Shown here piece after piece: positions 1-5,509 of a stretch of 6,978 bases of DNA. How positions within the stretch are numbered: position 1 is the first letter of the stretch; every line of letters starts with the position of its first letter. Location of the stretch: positions 1 to 6,978 of the forward strand of contig JACMPS010000049.1 in the NCBI GenBank assembly GCA_014377395.1. Reading direction: 5' to 3'. The position numbers were made by a program, and so were the translations under genes. The notes below the pieces were generated by a model. The model worked only from the letters and a program-made list of their open reading frames with translations, did not search any database and had not been told where the DNA came from. Origin of the DNA: Chthonomonadaceae bacterium (lineage in GTDB: Bacteria; Armatimonadota; Chthonomonadetes; Chthonomonadales; Chthonomonadaceae).

Positions 1-2
1 CC

Positions 3-1475
3 GACCTGAGAAAATTCGTTTGTCCGGGCAGTTTGATTCGTCGCCCGGGTTGGCCCAATCCTGATCTGGACACAGAGTTTGTGCGCTACTTCGGGACGAT
101 TCGAAAGCGGGGGCAAGGTGGGCTAGAAGATTGGGTGGGGGAAAGTCGCCTCTGTGAAGCGGATCGTGCGTTACGATTTCGAGAAACCTGTGCCTATCGC
201 CCTATTAATCCTGCAAAGCGGGTAAGTCTTCTCTGTGCCTATCGCCGATTCTACAAGGACGATCTAGGGATTGGGAGATACGACGTCGGCCTTGTCCATT
301 CCGGAATGCGCTCAGCGAAACTGACGCCGCAGGACATGGAACCTCTTCTTCGTCATTTGTTGGGGTTAAAAGTCGTAGTACGAAAACCGGACGAGACTCC
401 AAATGCGCCTGATCTTTCGAAAGAAGGCACCTTGCTGGAGGCGGGTGGGAAGCTGGCGCGGCTCTATGCGTTCGGTAGTACAAAACAGACTCATCGTAAT
501 CAGTCTCCTCAATGGTGGGTATTAGCCGGCTCACCGATGCTCACCCTCAGCCTTCCCGCTCCCGCAAAATTCGAACTCAGAACGACTTATTCAACCGAGC
601 CCAAAGGGGGGCAGGGGTTGCGCGTAATGCACAGCTACATTCGCTACAAAGGTCGAGAAGTCAGTTTGTGGACCTTCGAGGGAGTAAACGAAAGCAACTC
701 CGAGAAAGCGCGGCAGTTACGACTTTATCTGACACGTATGCATACTGAGCAGGAATGTTTGAGGCTCACGGTTAATCAGGTACAATCGGGCAACATCGTG
801 GTCTCCCCCCGAAGCCCAGAAGCACAATCCCTACAACGTTACTTGAGGCTGGTGAAATCTCATATTGGCAAAACGGAAACCCGCCTCGAGAAAGATTTCG
901 ATCCGGAAATAGCCGATATTGCCCGCGAAGCGATCTATCGGAGTGACCCCGGACTATTCGCAAATCTAAAGATAAAATTGGAAAGCATGGATTTTCGTCC
1001 CTACGTCGTTGACCTCATGGAGGACATCGGGGGCAAAGTGACACAGATCAACTACTATGGAGCAGGCTCACAGGGAGGGCAAAATACAGTGACCATCGAA
1101 ACAGGTGATAGTTATAATTCAGGTGGAGGACCGATTGCAGTTGCAAACGATAACGCAACACAAACCGGCTTTGTCATGCAGGGGGCGGGTTCGATGACGG
1201 CGACGGACTTGAAAGAGTTGATTCCGCATCTGACGGCATTACGGACTCAGGTGAAACAAGAGCAACGTGCACTCGAAGACAAAGGTGAAGACGCGCCTGA
1301 ACATGAGAAGGCAGTAGTAGCACTGCGAGAGGCTGAAACCGCTGCTTCACAAGGCAATCAAGAGGGGGTTATGGAAAAACTGAAATCAGGTGGCAAGTGG
1401 CTTCTGGATTTTGCGACAAAGGTTGGTGCTTCCGTTGTGACCAAAATGATTGAGAAGCAAATCGGAATGGGATAG
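3..1475 (+). CDS. Unrecognised multidomain protein, 5' end outside the window
   Basis: The frame is open to the left edge, and the first possible start inside (TTG at 33) has no Shine-Dalgarno site, so the gene probably begins upstream; residue numbers count from that TTG. I do not recognise a named domain. Residues 1-330 look globular, rich in Arg, Trp and aromatic residues (RRPGWPNPD, VRYFGTIRKR, GGLEDWVGE, FCxA-like SRLCEADRALRF). Residues about 334-385 are a low-complexity Gly/Asn/Thr/Ser linker (NYYGAG, GDSYNSGGG, VANDNATQTG). Residues 388-480 are helical: charged LKELIPHLTALRTQVKQEQ, then an Ala/Glu-rich helix and an amphipathic end (GKWLLDFATKVGASVVTKMI). No signal peptide or membrane span is seen, so it is probably cytoplasmic. 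From memory, similar linker-plus-helix tails end many uncharacterised proteins of multicellular or complex bacteria, some linked to effector or conflict systems; this is weak inference. A hairpin at 1561-1604 probably ends its transcript. Confidence 0.75.
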   Translation, partial: DLRKFVCPGSLIRRPGWPNPDLDTEFVRYFGTIRKRGQGGLEDWVGESRLCEADRALRFRETCAYRPINPAKRVSLLCAYRRFYKDDLGIGRYDVGLVHSGMRSAKLTPQDMEPLLRHLLGLKVVVRKPDETPNAPDLSKEGTLLEAGGKLARLYAFGSTKQTHRNQSPQWWVLAGSPMLTLSLPAPAKFELRTTYSTEPKGGQGLRVMHSYIRYKGREVSLWTFEGVNESNSEKARQLRLYLTRMHTEQECLRLTVNQVQSGNIVVSPRSPEAQSLQRYLRLVKSHIGKTETRLEKDFDPEIADIAREAIYRSDPGLFANLKIKLESMDFRPYVVDLMEDIGGKVTQINYYGAGSQGGQNTVTIETGDSYNSGGGPIAVANDNATQTGFVMQGAGSMTATDLKELIPHLTALRTQVKQEQRALEDKGEDAPEHEKAVVALREAETAASQGNQEGVMEKLKSGGKWLLDFATKVGASVVTKMIEKQIGMG

Positions 1476-1560
1476 TTCGCCTTTCTCATCTTTACCGAGC
1501 CATTTACCACATTACGAGAGGTAAGCGACCCTTTCGTTGTTGACAGCAGGGCAATCTGCA

Positions 1561-1604
1561 AAATCCCTGCTCTTCTTCTGTGATCTGAAGAAGAGCGGGG
1601 ATTT
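1561..1604 (+). terminator. Strong intrinsic terminator, possibly bidirectional
   Basis: An 18-base arm (1561-1578, AAATCCCTGCTCTTCTTC) pairs with 1587-1604 across an 8-base loop, with one G-U wobble and no bulge. The + strand copy runs into TTTCTATTTG, a modest U-rich tail. It lies 85 bases after the stop of the upstream + strand gene. It also lies 37 bases beyond the stop of the convergent - strand PEP-CTERM gene, so it may end transcripts from both sides. Confidence 0.8.
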
Positions 1605-1641
1605 CTATTTGTACGCTTTTGGTACGCTTTGAGGATCATAC

Positions 1642-2514
1642 TTACTTGCGGCGAAGGCGGCGAACCGCAACCAACCCGCTTGCAAGGCTCATTCCTGCAA
1701 ACATTGCAATGCTACCCGGCTCCGGGACTGCTGTGGGGCGCAACTCGAAGTTGAACGTTGTTCCCAATGCCGCCGGCACAAGACCTCCAAAGCCGATGTT
1801 GATGTTGTCAACTGCGCCGTCGAACGTTCCTGCCCAGCCCGATCCCACGCCAGAACTCAAACCGTAGATGAGACTATCTCCACTGAGGGTCATAAACCCG
1901 GCATCGCTTTGTCCAGCGATCCAACCTTGTAAGGTGCGGTTGTATACTGCGTCTGTTCCTACTCCGAATTGCCGTAGCCAGACGTTGGCACTCTGTCCCG
2001 CCCCTGAGTAATTAAAGACATCTGTCGAAACCCACGCATCGGTCACGACGGCACTGTTGCCGTTGTTGTAGACCGGCTCGAAGATCAGGTAGCCCTGGTC
2101 ATTAGTGGATTCCATGTTGCCGTCGGCGTCCACATAAATTCGCAAGGAGGGGGCAAGCCAGTTAGTCGTGGTGCTGGAACCTTTCCGGTAGTAGTCATAA
2201 CTGAGCGAGTTGAGATTGCCGAGCGTTCCCAGGATGCCTTGATACTCAACATCGGCTTTCCCGGTGGAACTGGATGTACTCATCGCAACAGAGCCGTTGC
2301 CGGAGCGGGGGATTGTCCCGTTGATCCCAATAGCACCGTCTGTTCGCACATTCGTGTAGACCCAGCCGCTTGATCCAATAGGAGTAGTGGGGTTGGCTCC
2401 ACTCAGGAAATCTCCCGAAGGGTTATTCGGATAAACCGTGATCTGTGCGTTCGAGGGGGTTAGCCCTGAAAATAGACCGACGGTACAAAGGGCAAGGCAG
2501 AAGTTGCGTGTCAT
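1642..2514 (-). CDS. PEP-CTERM sorting-domain secreted protein
   Basis: A 290-residue exported protein. The ATG at 2514 is chosen over an in-frame TTG 24 bases upstream because AAAGGA lies about 10 bases before it and a clean signal peptide follows: MTRNFCLALCTVGLFSGL, with probable cleavage after SNA (residue 23). The mature part is rich in Ser, Gly, Asn, Thr and aromatic residues with alternating beta-type patterns (LNSLSYDYYRK, LRIYVDADGN, GYLIFEPVYNN), then GSGWAGTFDGAVDNINIGF. This suggests a beta-sandwich, lectin-like fold without visible catalytic residues. The C-terminus is a classical PEP-CTERM signal: VPEPGS at 263-268, a hydrophobic span to about 284 and the basic tail RRLRRK. In that family the tail is recognised and cleaved by an exosortase (EpsH type), often in exopolysaccharide-producing bacteria. 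No exosortase or polysaccharide gene is in the window. The function of the mature domain is unknown; surface or matrix association is inferred. Confidence 0.9.
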   Translation of the reverse strand: MTRNFCLALCTVGLFSGLTPSNAQITVYPNNPSGDFLSGANPTTPIGSSGWVYTNVRTDGAIGINGTIPRSGNGSVAMSTSSSTGKADVEYQGILGTLGNLNSLSYDYYRKGSSTTTNWLAPSLRIYVDADGNMESTNDQGYLIFEPVYNNGNSAVVTDAWVSTDVFNYSGAGQSANVWLRQFGVGTDAVYNRTLQGWIAGQSDAGFMTLSGDSLIYGLSSGVGSGWAGTFDGAVDNINIGFGGLVPAALGTTFNFELRPTAVPEPGSIAMFAGMSLASGLVAVRRLRRK

Positions 2515-2630
2515 GTTGGGTATTTCCTTTGGGAGCAAGTGGTTAGGTAAATTTGCAATAAACCGATTTACTACTGCAAGCGACTTACTCTCTCAGAGAT
2601 TACTCATGCAATCGTTGTGCCATAAACGCC

Positions 2631-2675
2631 AAAAAACTCCCCGAAAAGTACAATCCGGTGCTTCTACAGGGAGTT
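2631..2675 (-). terminator. Probable intrinsic terminator after the dioxygenase gene
   Basis: Read on the - strand, AACTCCC (2675-2669) pairs with GGGAGTT (2641-2635), and a run of T residues follows directly (2636-2631, continuing into TTGGCG). The 27-base interior can extend the stem through AGAAG/CTTTT wobble pairing. It lies about 65 bases after the dioxygenase stop and upstream of the PEP-CTERM start, so it would separate these two same-strand genes into different transcripts. The long loop makes the call moderate. I see no convincing sigma-70 promoter for the PEP-CTERM gene in the rest of this 225-base gap. Confidence 0.5.
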
Positions 2676-2739
2676 CCGACAAGGGTAAATTTACTCGTGA
2701 CAACGTAAATTTTCGGGCTTGAAACCGCGTGTTTTTGCT

Positions 2740-3480
2740 TTAGACGTGTGTGTCTTCAGGAGTGTAACCGAGAACAATGTCAAAGTTCGCGGTAAGTTCG
2801 CCGACACGCGATTTTTTCATCGGAACAAACTCTTTGGTGACGAGTGCAAGTGTTTTTTTGTCCCCGATGCTGCGGTAGATGCAGTCACGCTCGTTGCCGG
2901 GAAAGCCCTTGACAAAGAGTTGCGTCGTCCATTTCTCACGTCCTTTCGTTTTGACGGCGAAGTGAATATGGGGGGCATTTCGTCCCGGATAGCGCACGGG
3001 TTTGATCGTGCGGAAATAGTATTCACCGCTCAAACCCGTCAGAAACCGCCCAAAGCCCTGAAAATTCGGATCGAAAGCCGCACGCTCTCGTGTCTGCATT
3101 TCCAGATACGCCCCCTTGTGATCCACAAGCCATATTTCCACAACGGCGTTACGGACAGGTTCCCCTTTCGCGTCCAAAATGCGCCCGGTGAGGTGGGTCA
3201 CTTCGCCGATAGCGGGCGTAAGATTGTCATTGACGATAATCAGGTCGTTGTCGGTGTCGAGCGGAAGTTTTGTTGGATAGTAGGGACCCTCTTCAATTGT
3301 CGGTGTCTTCGAGAGTTCTTCGGCAAAGGCTCCGCTCGAAGTGCAGATCAAAACCCCGGAGGCAAGCCGGGTCAACAAACTCCGACGATTGAAACGTGGC
3401 TTGTCCTGTAGATACAGGGTTGGACTCAGCGTCGGATTTAAGAGGGGGTTCGGTTGTGAATTCGGTCGAAAGGGTGACAT
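2740..3480 (-). CDS. Exported intradiol ring-cleavage dioxygenase (protocatechuate/catechol dioxygenase-like)
   Basis: A 246-residue member of the non-heme Fe(III) intradiol dioxygenases, which open catechol-type rings between the two hydroxyls. All four family iron ligands are visible: Tyr125 (DHKGAY), Tyr164 (KPVRYPGRN), and His171 and His173 (PHIHF). The surrounding core is typical: TGRILDAKGEPVRNAVVEIW, DPNFQGFGRFLT, YYFRTIKP, TTQLFV and a final FDIVL strand. EEGPYYP at 63-69 is the usual entry to the fold. The N-terminus has a long polar lead, then NRRSLL and a hydrophobic stretch ending near AFA (53), a likely Tat signal, so the folded iron enzyme probably acts outside the cytoplasm. 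The ATG has an excellent AAGGAG six bases upstream. The conserved Arg near the histidines is at 167, four residues before His171, whereas protocatechuate 3,4-dioxygenase has it three before, so substrate choice cannot be read off. No other aromatic-degradation gene is nearby. It may be read through from padR, 92 bases upstream on the same strand. Confidence 0.92.
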   Translation of the reverse strand: MSPFRPNSQPNPLLNPTLSPTLYLQDKPRFNRRSLLTRLASGVLICTSSGAFAEELSKTPTIEEGPYYPTKLPLDTDNDLIIVNDNLTPAIGEVTHLTGRILDAKGEPVRNAVVEIWLVDHKGAYLEMQTRERAAFDPNFQGFGRFLTGLSGEYYFRTIKPVRYPGRNAPHIHFAVKTKGREKWTTQLFVKGFPGNERDCIYRSIGDKKTLALVTKEFVPMKKSRVGELTANFDIVLGYTPEDTHV

Positions 3481-3572
3481 GGTCTTCTCCTTATCAGGAA
3501 CGAACGGGTAGAGATAGGCAATTTAGAACTGACTTTATTCTAGCCCCGAAACTTGAAAATTCGGTGAAAGCC

Positions 3573-4142
3573 TTAACTCTTTTCCGCAAAGATCGCTCGC
3601 ACATCGTTGCGGCACTTCTCAACGGTTTGCCGAATCCGTCGAATGGCGTCCGGGTTGTCGCCCGAAGGCAAATCACGTAAGCCGCTCCAGAGGGTACGCT
3701 GAAGAAACTGCATTTCTTCGCGCAAAAAGCCGAGTTCAGTCTGGCTTTCGGCGGAGAGGGTAGGGCGCACAAAAAGTGACCAGAAGGCTTCGACTTCCTC
3801 CCTGTGAGTGATGAGATCGGCTCTACCCGCTTCGGTTAGCGAGAAAACCTTACGGTCTCCCGAAGCCTCCGAGCAGACCATTCCTGCCTCCTCAAGAAAT
3901 TGCAGAGTGGGGTAAACCATGCCGGGAGAAGGCGCGTACCGTCCCCCTGATCGTTCTTCAAGGGCTTTAATAATCTCGTAGCCGTGCCGGGAATTGTCCT
4001 TGAGTGCATCAAGGATCACGTATTTCGCCTCGCCTCGTCGTACTCGCCCGCCTCCGCCGGGTCTTCCCCCGTGACGTCCGCCGTGATGCCCGTGTTCGTG
4101 TCCGCCCTCTTCCGGGTGATGATGTCTGTGTGGAAAATGCAA
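3573..4142 (-). CDS. PadR-family repressor with His-rich N-terminus (YqjI/NfeR-like)
   Basis: A 189-residue transcription regulator. I start it at the TTG at 4142, eight bases after AGAGGA; an open frame from a GTG at 4205 would translate through the promoter and operator and is rejected. Residues 1-24 carry ten histidines (HFPHRHHHPEEGGHEHGHH, then GGRH), followed by a Gly/Arg linker. The PadR winged helix spans about 38-110: GEAKYVILDAL, RHGYEIIKALEE, YAPSPGMVYPTLQFLEEAGM and the wing GDRKVFSLTEAG. Residues 115-189 form the C-terminal dimerisation helices. The His-rich head joined to HGYE...PSPG.YPTL matches E. coli YqjI, which releases DNA when it binds nickel (or iron) and represses yqjH. 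Metal response here is inferred from that likeness. The gene is divergent from the reductase pair, and its own promoter lies within palindromes, which suggests autorepression. Confidence 0.92.
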   Translation of the reverse strand: MHFPHRHHHPEEGGHEHGHHGGRHGGRPGGGGRVRRGEAKYVILDALKDNSRHGYEIIKALEERSGGRYAPSPGMVYPTLQFLEEAGMVCSEASGDRKVFSLTEAGRADLITHREEVEAFWSLFVRPTLSAESQTELGFLREEMQFLQRTLWSGLRDLPSGDNPDAIRRIRQTVEKCRNDVRAIFAEKS

Positions 4143-4150
4143 ATTAGTTT

Positions 4151-4156
4151 TCCTCT
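4151..4156 (-). promoter_or_regulatory. Ribosome binding site that fixes the padR TTG start
   Basis: On the - strand AGAGGA lies eight bases before the TTG at 4142. No other start codon with a Shine-Dalgarno site is in frame between here and the conserved PadR domain, and the GTG at 4205 has none. This site therefore decides the protein's N-terminus, leaving the His-rich segment directly at the start. Confidence 0.75.
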
Positions 4157-4165
4157 TTCGTTTCT

Positions 4166-4197
4166 TTATTGTATCAAGATATATCTTGATACAATAA
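4166..4197. promoter_or_regulatory. Operator O1: perfect 32-bp palindrome over the padR start
   Basis: The 16-base half TTATTGTATCAAGATA (4166-4181) is followed by its exact reverse complement (4182-4197) with no spacer. It overlaps the last two bases of the padR -10 box (4196-4201) and covers the expected transcription start near 4189. Bound protein would block open-complex formation. Because it lies in the transcribed leader, the RNA could also fold as a hairpin about 24 bases before the TTG start. PadR regulators bind as dimers to such dyads, so self-binding by the adjacent regulator is the simplest reading. Confidence 0.85.
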
Positions 4198-4224
4198 GAT
4201 AGCACATAATTTTTTGCTTGTCAA
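4196..4224 (-). promoter_or_regulatory. padR promoter (sigma-70 type)
   Basis: On the - strand, TTGACA (4224-4219, six of six to consensus) is separated by exactly 17 bases from TATCTT (4201-4196, four of six). The predicted start is near 4189, which gives a leader of about 47 bases before the TTG codon. The -35 box overlaps an operator half-site and the -10 box touches O1, so the promoter is embedded in repressor sites. Confidence 0.8.
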
Positions 4225-4247
4225 GATGCTATCAAGATATATCTTGA
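4221..4247. promoter_or_regulatory. Operator O2: second palindrome plus a half-site on the -35 box
   Basis: TCAAGATATATCTTGA at 4232-4247 is a perfect 16-bp palindrome. With two flanking bases (4230-4247) it repeats an 18-base stretch of O1 (4172-4189) exactly, centre to centre 58 bp. A further half-site, TCAAGAT at 4221-4227, begins 11 bases (about one helical turn) from the left half of O2 and overlaps the padR -35 box. The exact repetition shows that this motif is a recognised site rather than a chance dyad. Confidence 0.8.
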
Positions 4248-4264
4248 ATTTCTCACCTTTTTGT

Positions 4265-4324
4265 TGAGACCCCGGATTGAAATCCTGGTCTCAGTAGCAC
4301 AAGTACTGTGTGTCCTTCGGACAC
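4265..4324. other. Hairpin-rich spacer between the divergent promoters, function unknown
   Basis: Three dyads lie in a row between the operators and the reductase promoter. TGAGACC (4265-4271) pairs with GGTCTCA (4287-4293), enclosing an inner GGAT/ATCC stem with a four-base loop. CACA (4298-4301) faces TGTG (4307-4310) around AGTAC. GTGTCC (4310-4315) pairs with GGACAC (4319-4324) around TTC. No T-run follows on either strand, so they do not look like terminators, and neither predicted transcript (starts near 4189 and 4393) includes them. The rest, to 4356, shows no gene. Confidence 0.4.
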
Positions 4325-4356
4325 GAGCTTGATCCATTCCAATTAAAGGCTCATGC

Positions 4357-4386
4357 TTGACTTCCTTTGCCTATTTCCGGTATAAT
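4357..4386 (+). promoter_or_regulatory. Promoter of the aldo/keto reductase - sulfite reductase genes
   Basis: TTGACT (4357-4362, five of six) and TATAAT (4381-4386, six of six) are 18 bases apart, a near-ideal sigma-70 promoter. The predicted start is near 4393, giving a leader of about 140 bases. A promoter this strong would normally need repression, which fits the operator half-site and Fur-like dyad placed just downstream. Confidence 0.8.
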
Positions 4387-4392
4387 CTTTAC

Positions 4393-4400
4393 TATCTTGA
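4393..4400. promoter_or_regulatory. Isolated PadR operator half-site at the reductase start
   Basis: TATCTTGA is identical to the right half of the O1 and O2 cores and begins at the predicted transcription start of the reductase operon. Its mirror half is not present beside it, so binding would be weak or would depend on contacts with other sites. An eight-base match in an AT-rich control region can occur by chance; its position is the main argument. Confidence 0.35.
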
Positions 4401-4406
4401 CTGAAT

Positions 4407-4421
4407 TGATAAGGATTATCA
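4407..4421. promoter_or_regulatory. Fur-box-like inverted repeat
   Basis: TGATAAGGATTATCA is a perfect six-base dyad (TGATAA / TTATCA) around GGA. Against the 7-1-7 Fur motif TGATAATnATTATCA it differs at one position. It lies about 14-28 bases downstream of the predicted start, a repressing position. Iron-loaded Fur would then shut down a siroheme and Fe-S enzyme operon or its partner; that direction is inferred. No Fur gene is in the window. Confidence 0.5.
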
Positions 4422-4519
4422 TAAAGGGAAGTCCCCACAATTTTTTGTTCCCGTTTTTTCTTTTGGACGATGATCGCTACGGTAAAACGGTAGAATTAAA
4501 AAGGCTGGCTTACTTTTTT
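4422..4519 (+). other. Untranslated leader of the reductase operon
   Basis: A T-rich leader with two T-runs (4441-4446 and 4454-4464) and a small imperfect hairpin, CTACGGT / ACGGTAG (4477-4493, one mismatch, AAA loop). A short GGG/CCC hairpin (about 4426-4436) precedes the first T-run and is too weak to call an attenuator. I see no match to a known riboswitch core. Confidence 0.3.
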
Positions 4520-4525
4520 GGAGGA
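4520..4525 (+). promoter_or_regulatory. Ribosome binding site that fixes the aldo/keto reductase TTG start
   Basis: GGAGGA lies seven bases before the TTG at 4533. An earlier in-frame TTG at 4518 overlaps this Shine-Dalgarno sequence itself and so cannot be the start. The chosen start gives the family-typical N-terminus EKRELGKTGL. Confidence 0.8.
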
Positions 4526-4532
4526 AGATATT

Positions 4533-5423
4533 TTGGAGAAGCGCGAACTGGGCAAAACAGGGTTGCACGTCACGGTACTGGGCTTTGGAGGTGCGGAACT
4601 CGGCTATGCGCGTGCGGAAGTCAAGGTCGTGGAATCAGTGCTGGGAGCCGCCCTTGATGCCGGACTCAATGTGATTGATACGGCGGAATGTTATGGTTCC
4701 GGTGAAGAGACGGTTGGTCATGCCGTTTCGCATCGCCGTAAAGAATTTTACCTGTTCACGAAATGTGGACACGCTTCCGGGATAGACTTACCCGATTGGG
4801 ACGTTTCCCTGCTACAGCAATCCATTGACCGGAGCCTGTCGCGCCTGAAAACCGATTATATTGATGTGCTTCAACTTCACAGTTGCACGGAAGAAATGTT
4901 GCGAAAAGGCGAAGTCGTCGAAGTCCTCAACCGGGCAAAAGACGCCGGAAAGACTCGTTTCATTGGCTACAGCGGTGACGGAGCGGCGGCACGATACGCC
5001 GTTGAGTCGGGTGCTTTCGACACTTTGCAAACTTCGATCAATCTTGCCGATCAGCAAGTTCTGGAAGAAACTCTGCCACTCGCCTACGAAAAGGGAATCG
5101 GCGTGATTGTCAAGCGTCCTATCGCAAACGCCGTCTGGAAACACGAAACGAAACCCGACAACGACTATGTGGTTTCTTATTGGGAGCGGTTGCAATCTCT
5201 CGCTTACGATTTTCTGAAAGGCGAAGACGATGTAGAAATGGCTTTGCGGTTCACCCTGAGTTTTCCGGGGGTTTCAACGGCGATTGTCGGCACAGGAAAG
5301 CCGGGACGCTGGGTGGAGAACGCGGAGTTCGTTCGTAAGGGAAATCTGTCCGACGCACAAATAGGTACAATCCGTGCGCGTTGGAAAGAGGTTGCGGGTG
5401 AGGATTGGGTAGGACAAGTTTAG
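4533..5423 (+). CDS. Aldo/keto reductase
   Basis: A 296-residue NAD(P)H-dependent aldo/keto reductase with a TIM-barrel fold, reducing an aldehyde or ketone to an alcohol in the cytoplasm. The catalytic tetrad is complete: Asp49 and Tyr54 (NVIDTAECYG), Lys77 (FTKCG) and His116 (LQLHS). The entry strand RELGKTGLHVTVLGFGG, the SLSRLKTDYIDVLQLH segment and the late cofactor-site region PGVSTAIVGTGKPG (using the enzyme numbering, about 245-260) are all typical. There is no ferredoxin-like Cys cluster, so it belongs to the plain short branch, not the Fe-S fused one. Length is normal for that branch. It is transcribed from the promoter at 4357 and followed after 86 bases, with no terminator seen, by the sulfite reductase gene, so the two are probably co-transcribed. 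The substrate cannot be told from sequence. The position beside a YqjI-like regulator mirrors E. coli yqjI-yqjH, where a metal-linked reductase is the target. Confidence 0.92.
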   Translation: MEKRELGKTGLHVTVLGFGGAELGYARAEVKVVESVLGAALDAGLNVIDTAECYGSGEETVGHAVSHRRKEFYLFTKCGHASGIDLPDWDVSLLQQSIDRSLSRLKTDYIDVLQLHSCTEEMLRKGEVVEVLNRAKDAGKTRFIGYSGDGAAARYAVESGAFDTLQTSINLADQQVLEETLPLAYEKGIGVIVKRPIANAVWKHETKPDNDYVVSYWERLQSLAYDFLKGEDDVEMALRFTLSFPGVSTAIVGTGKPGRWVENAEFVRKGNLSDAQIGTIRARWKEVAGEDWVGQV

Positions 5424-5509
5424 ACAGTTAGAGTAAAGTTAATCCGGTTTTGCACGAAATTATTTTACAGAGATAAAGCGAATGGCAATACCAACTTTGG
5501 GAGCGAGTA

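Noticed and set aside
1611..1631. Tandem copies of GTACGCTTTTG / GTACGCTTTG after the terminator
   Set aside because: Two copies of about ten bases only, in an intergenic tail; too short to support a repeat family or site.
2515..2538. TTG start 24 bases upstream for the PEP-CTERM gene
   Set aside because: It would read across the AAAGGA ribosome site; the ATG at 2514 gives a proper signal peptide.
2719..3411. Long + strand open frame (230 codons) opposite the dioxygenase
   Set aside because: It is the mirror of a gene with intact catalytic motifs and has no recognisable domain of its own.
4143..4205. Extension of padR to a GTG start at 4205
   Set aside because: It would translate through the -10 box region and the 32-bp palindrome, has no Shine-Dalgarno site, and starts upstream of the predicted transcription start.
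4265..4293. tRNA-like or CRISPR-repeat-like element (contains GGATTGAAATC)
   Set aside because: The stems do not fit a cloverleaf: there is no acceptor, D or anticodon arm. The unit occurs only once, so there is no array.
4470..4493. Possible leader peptide of seven codons (ATG ATC GCT ACG GTA AAA CGG TAG)
   Set aside because: There is only a weak GGA before it, no run of regulatory codons and no clear attenuator; a frame this short is expected by chance.
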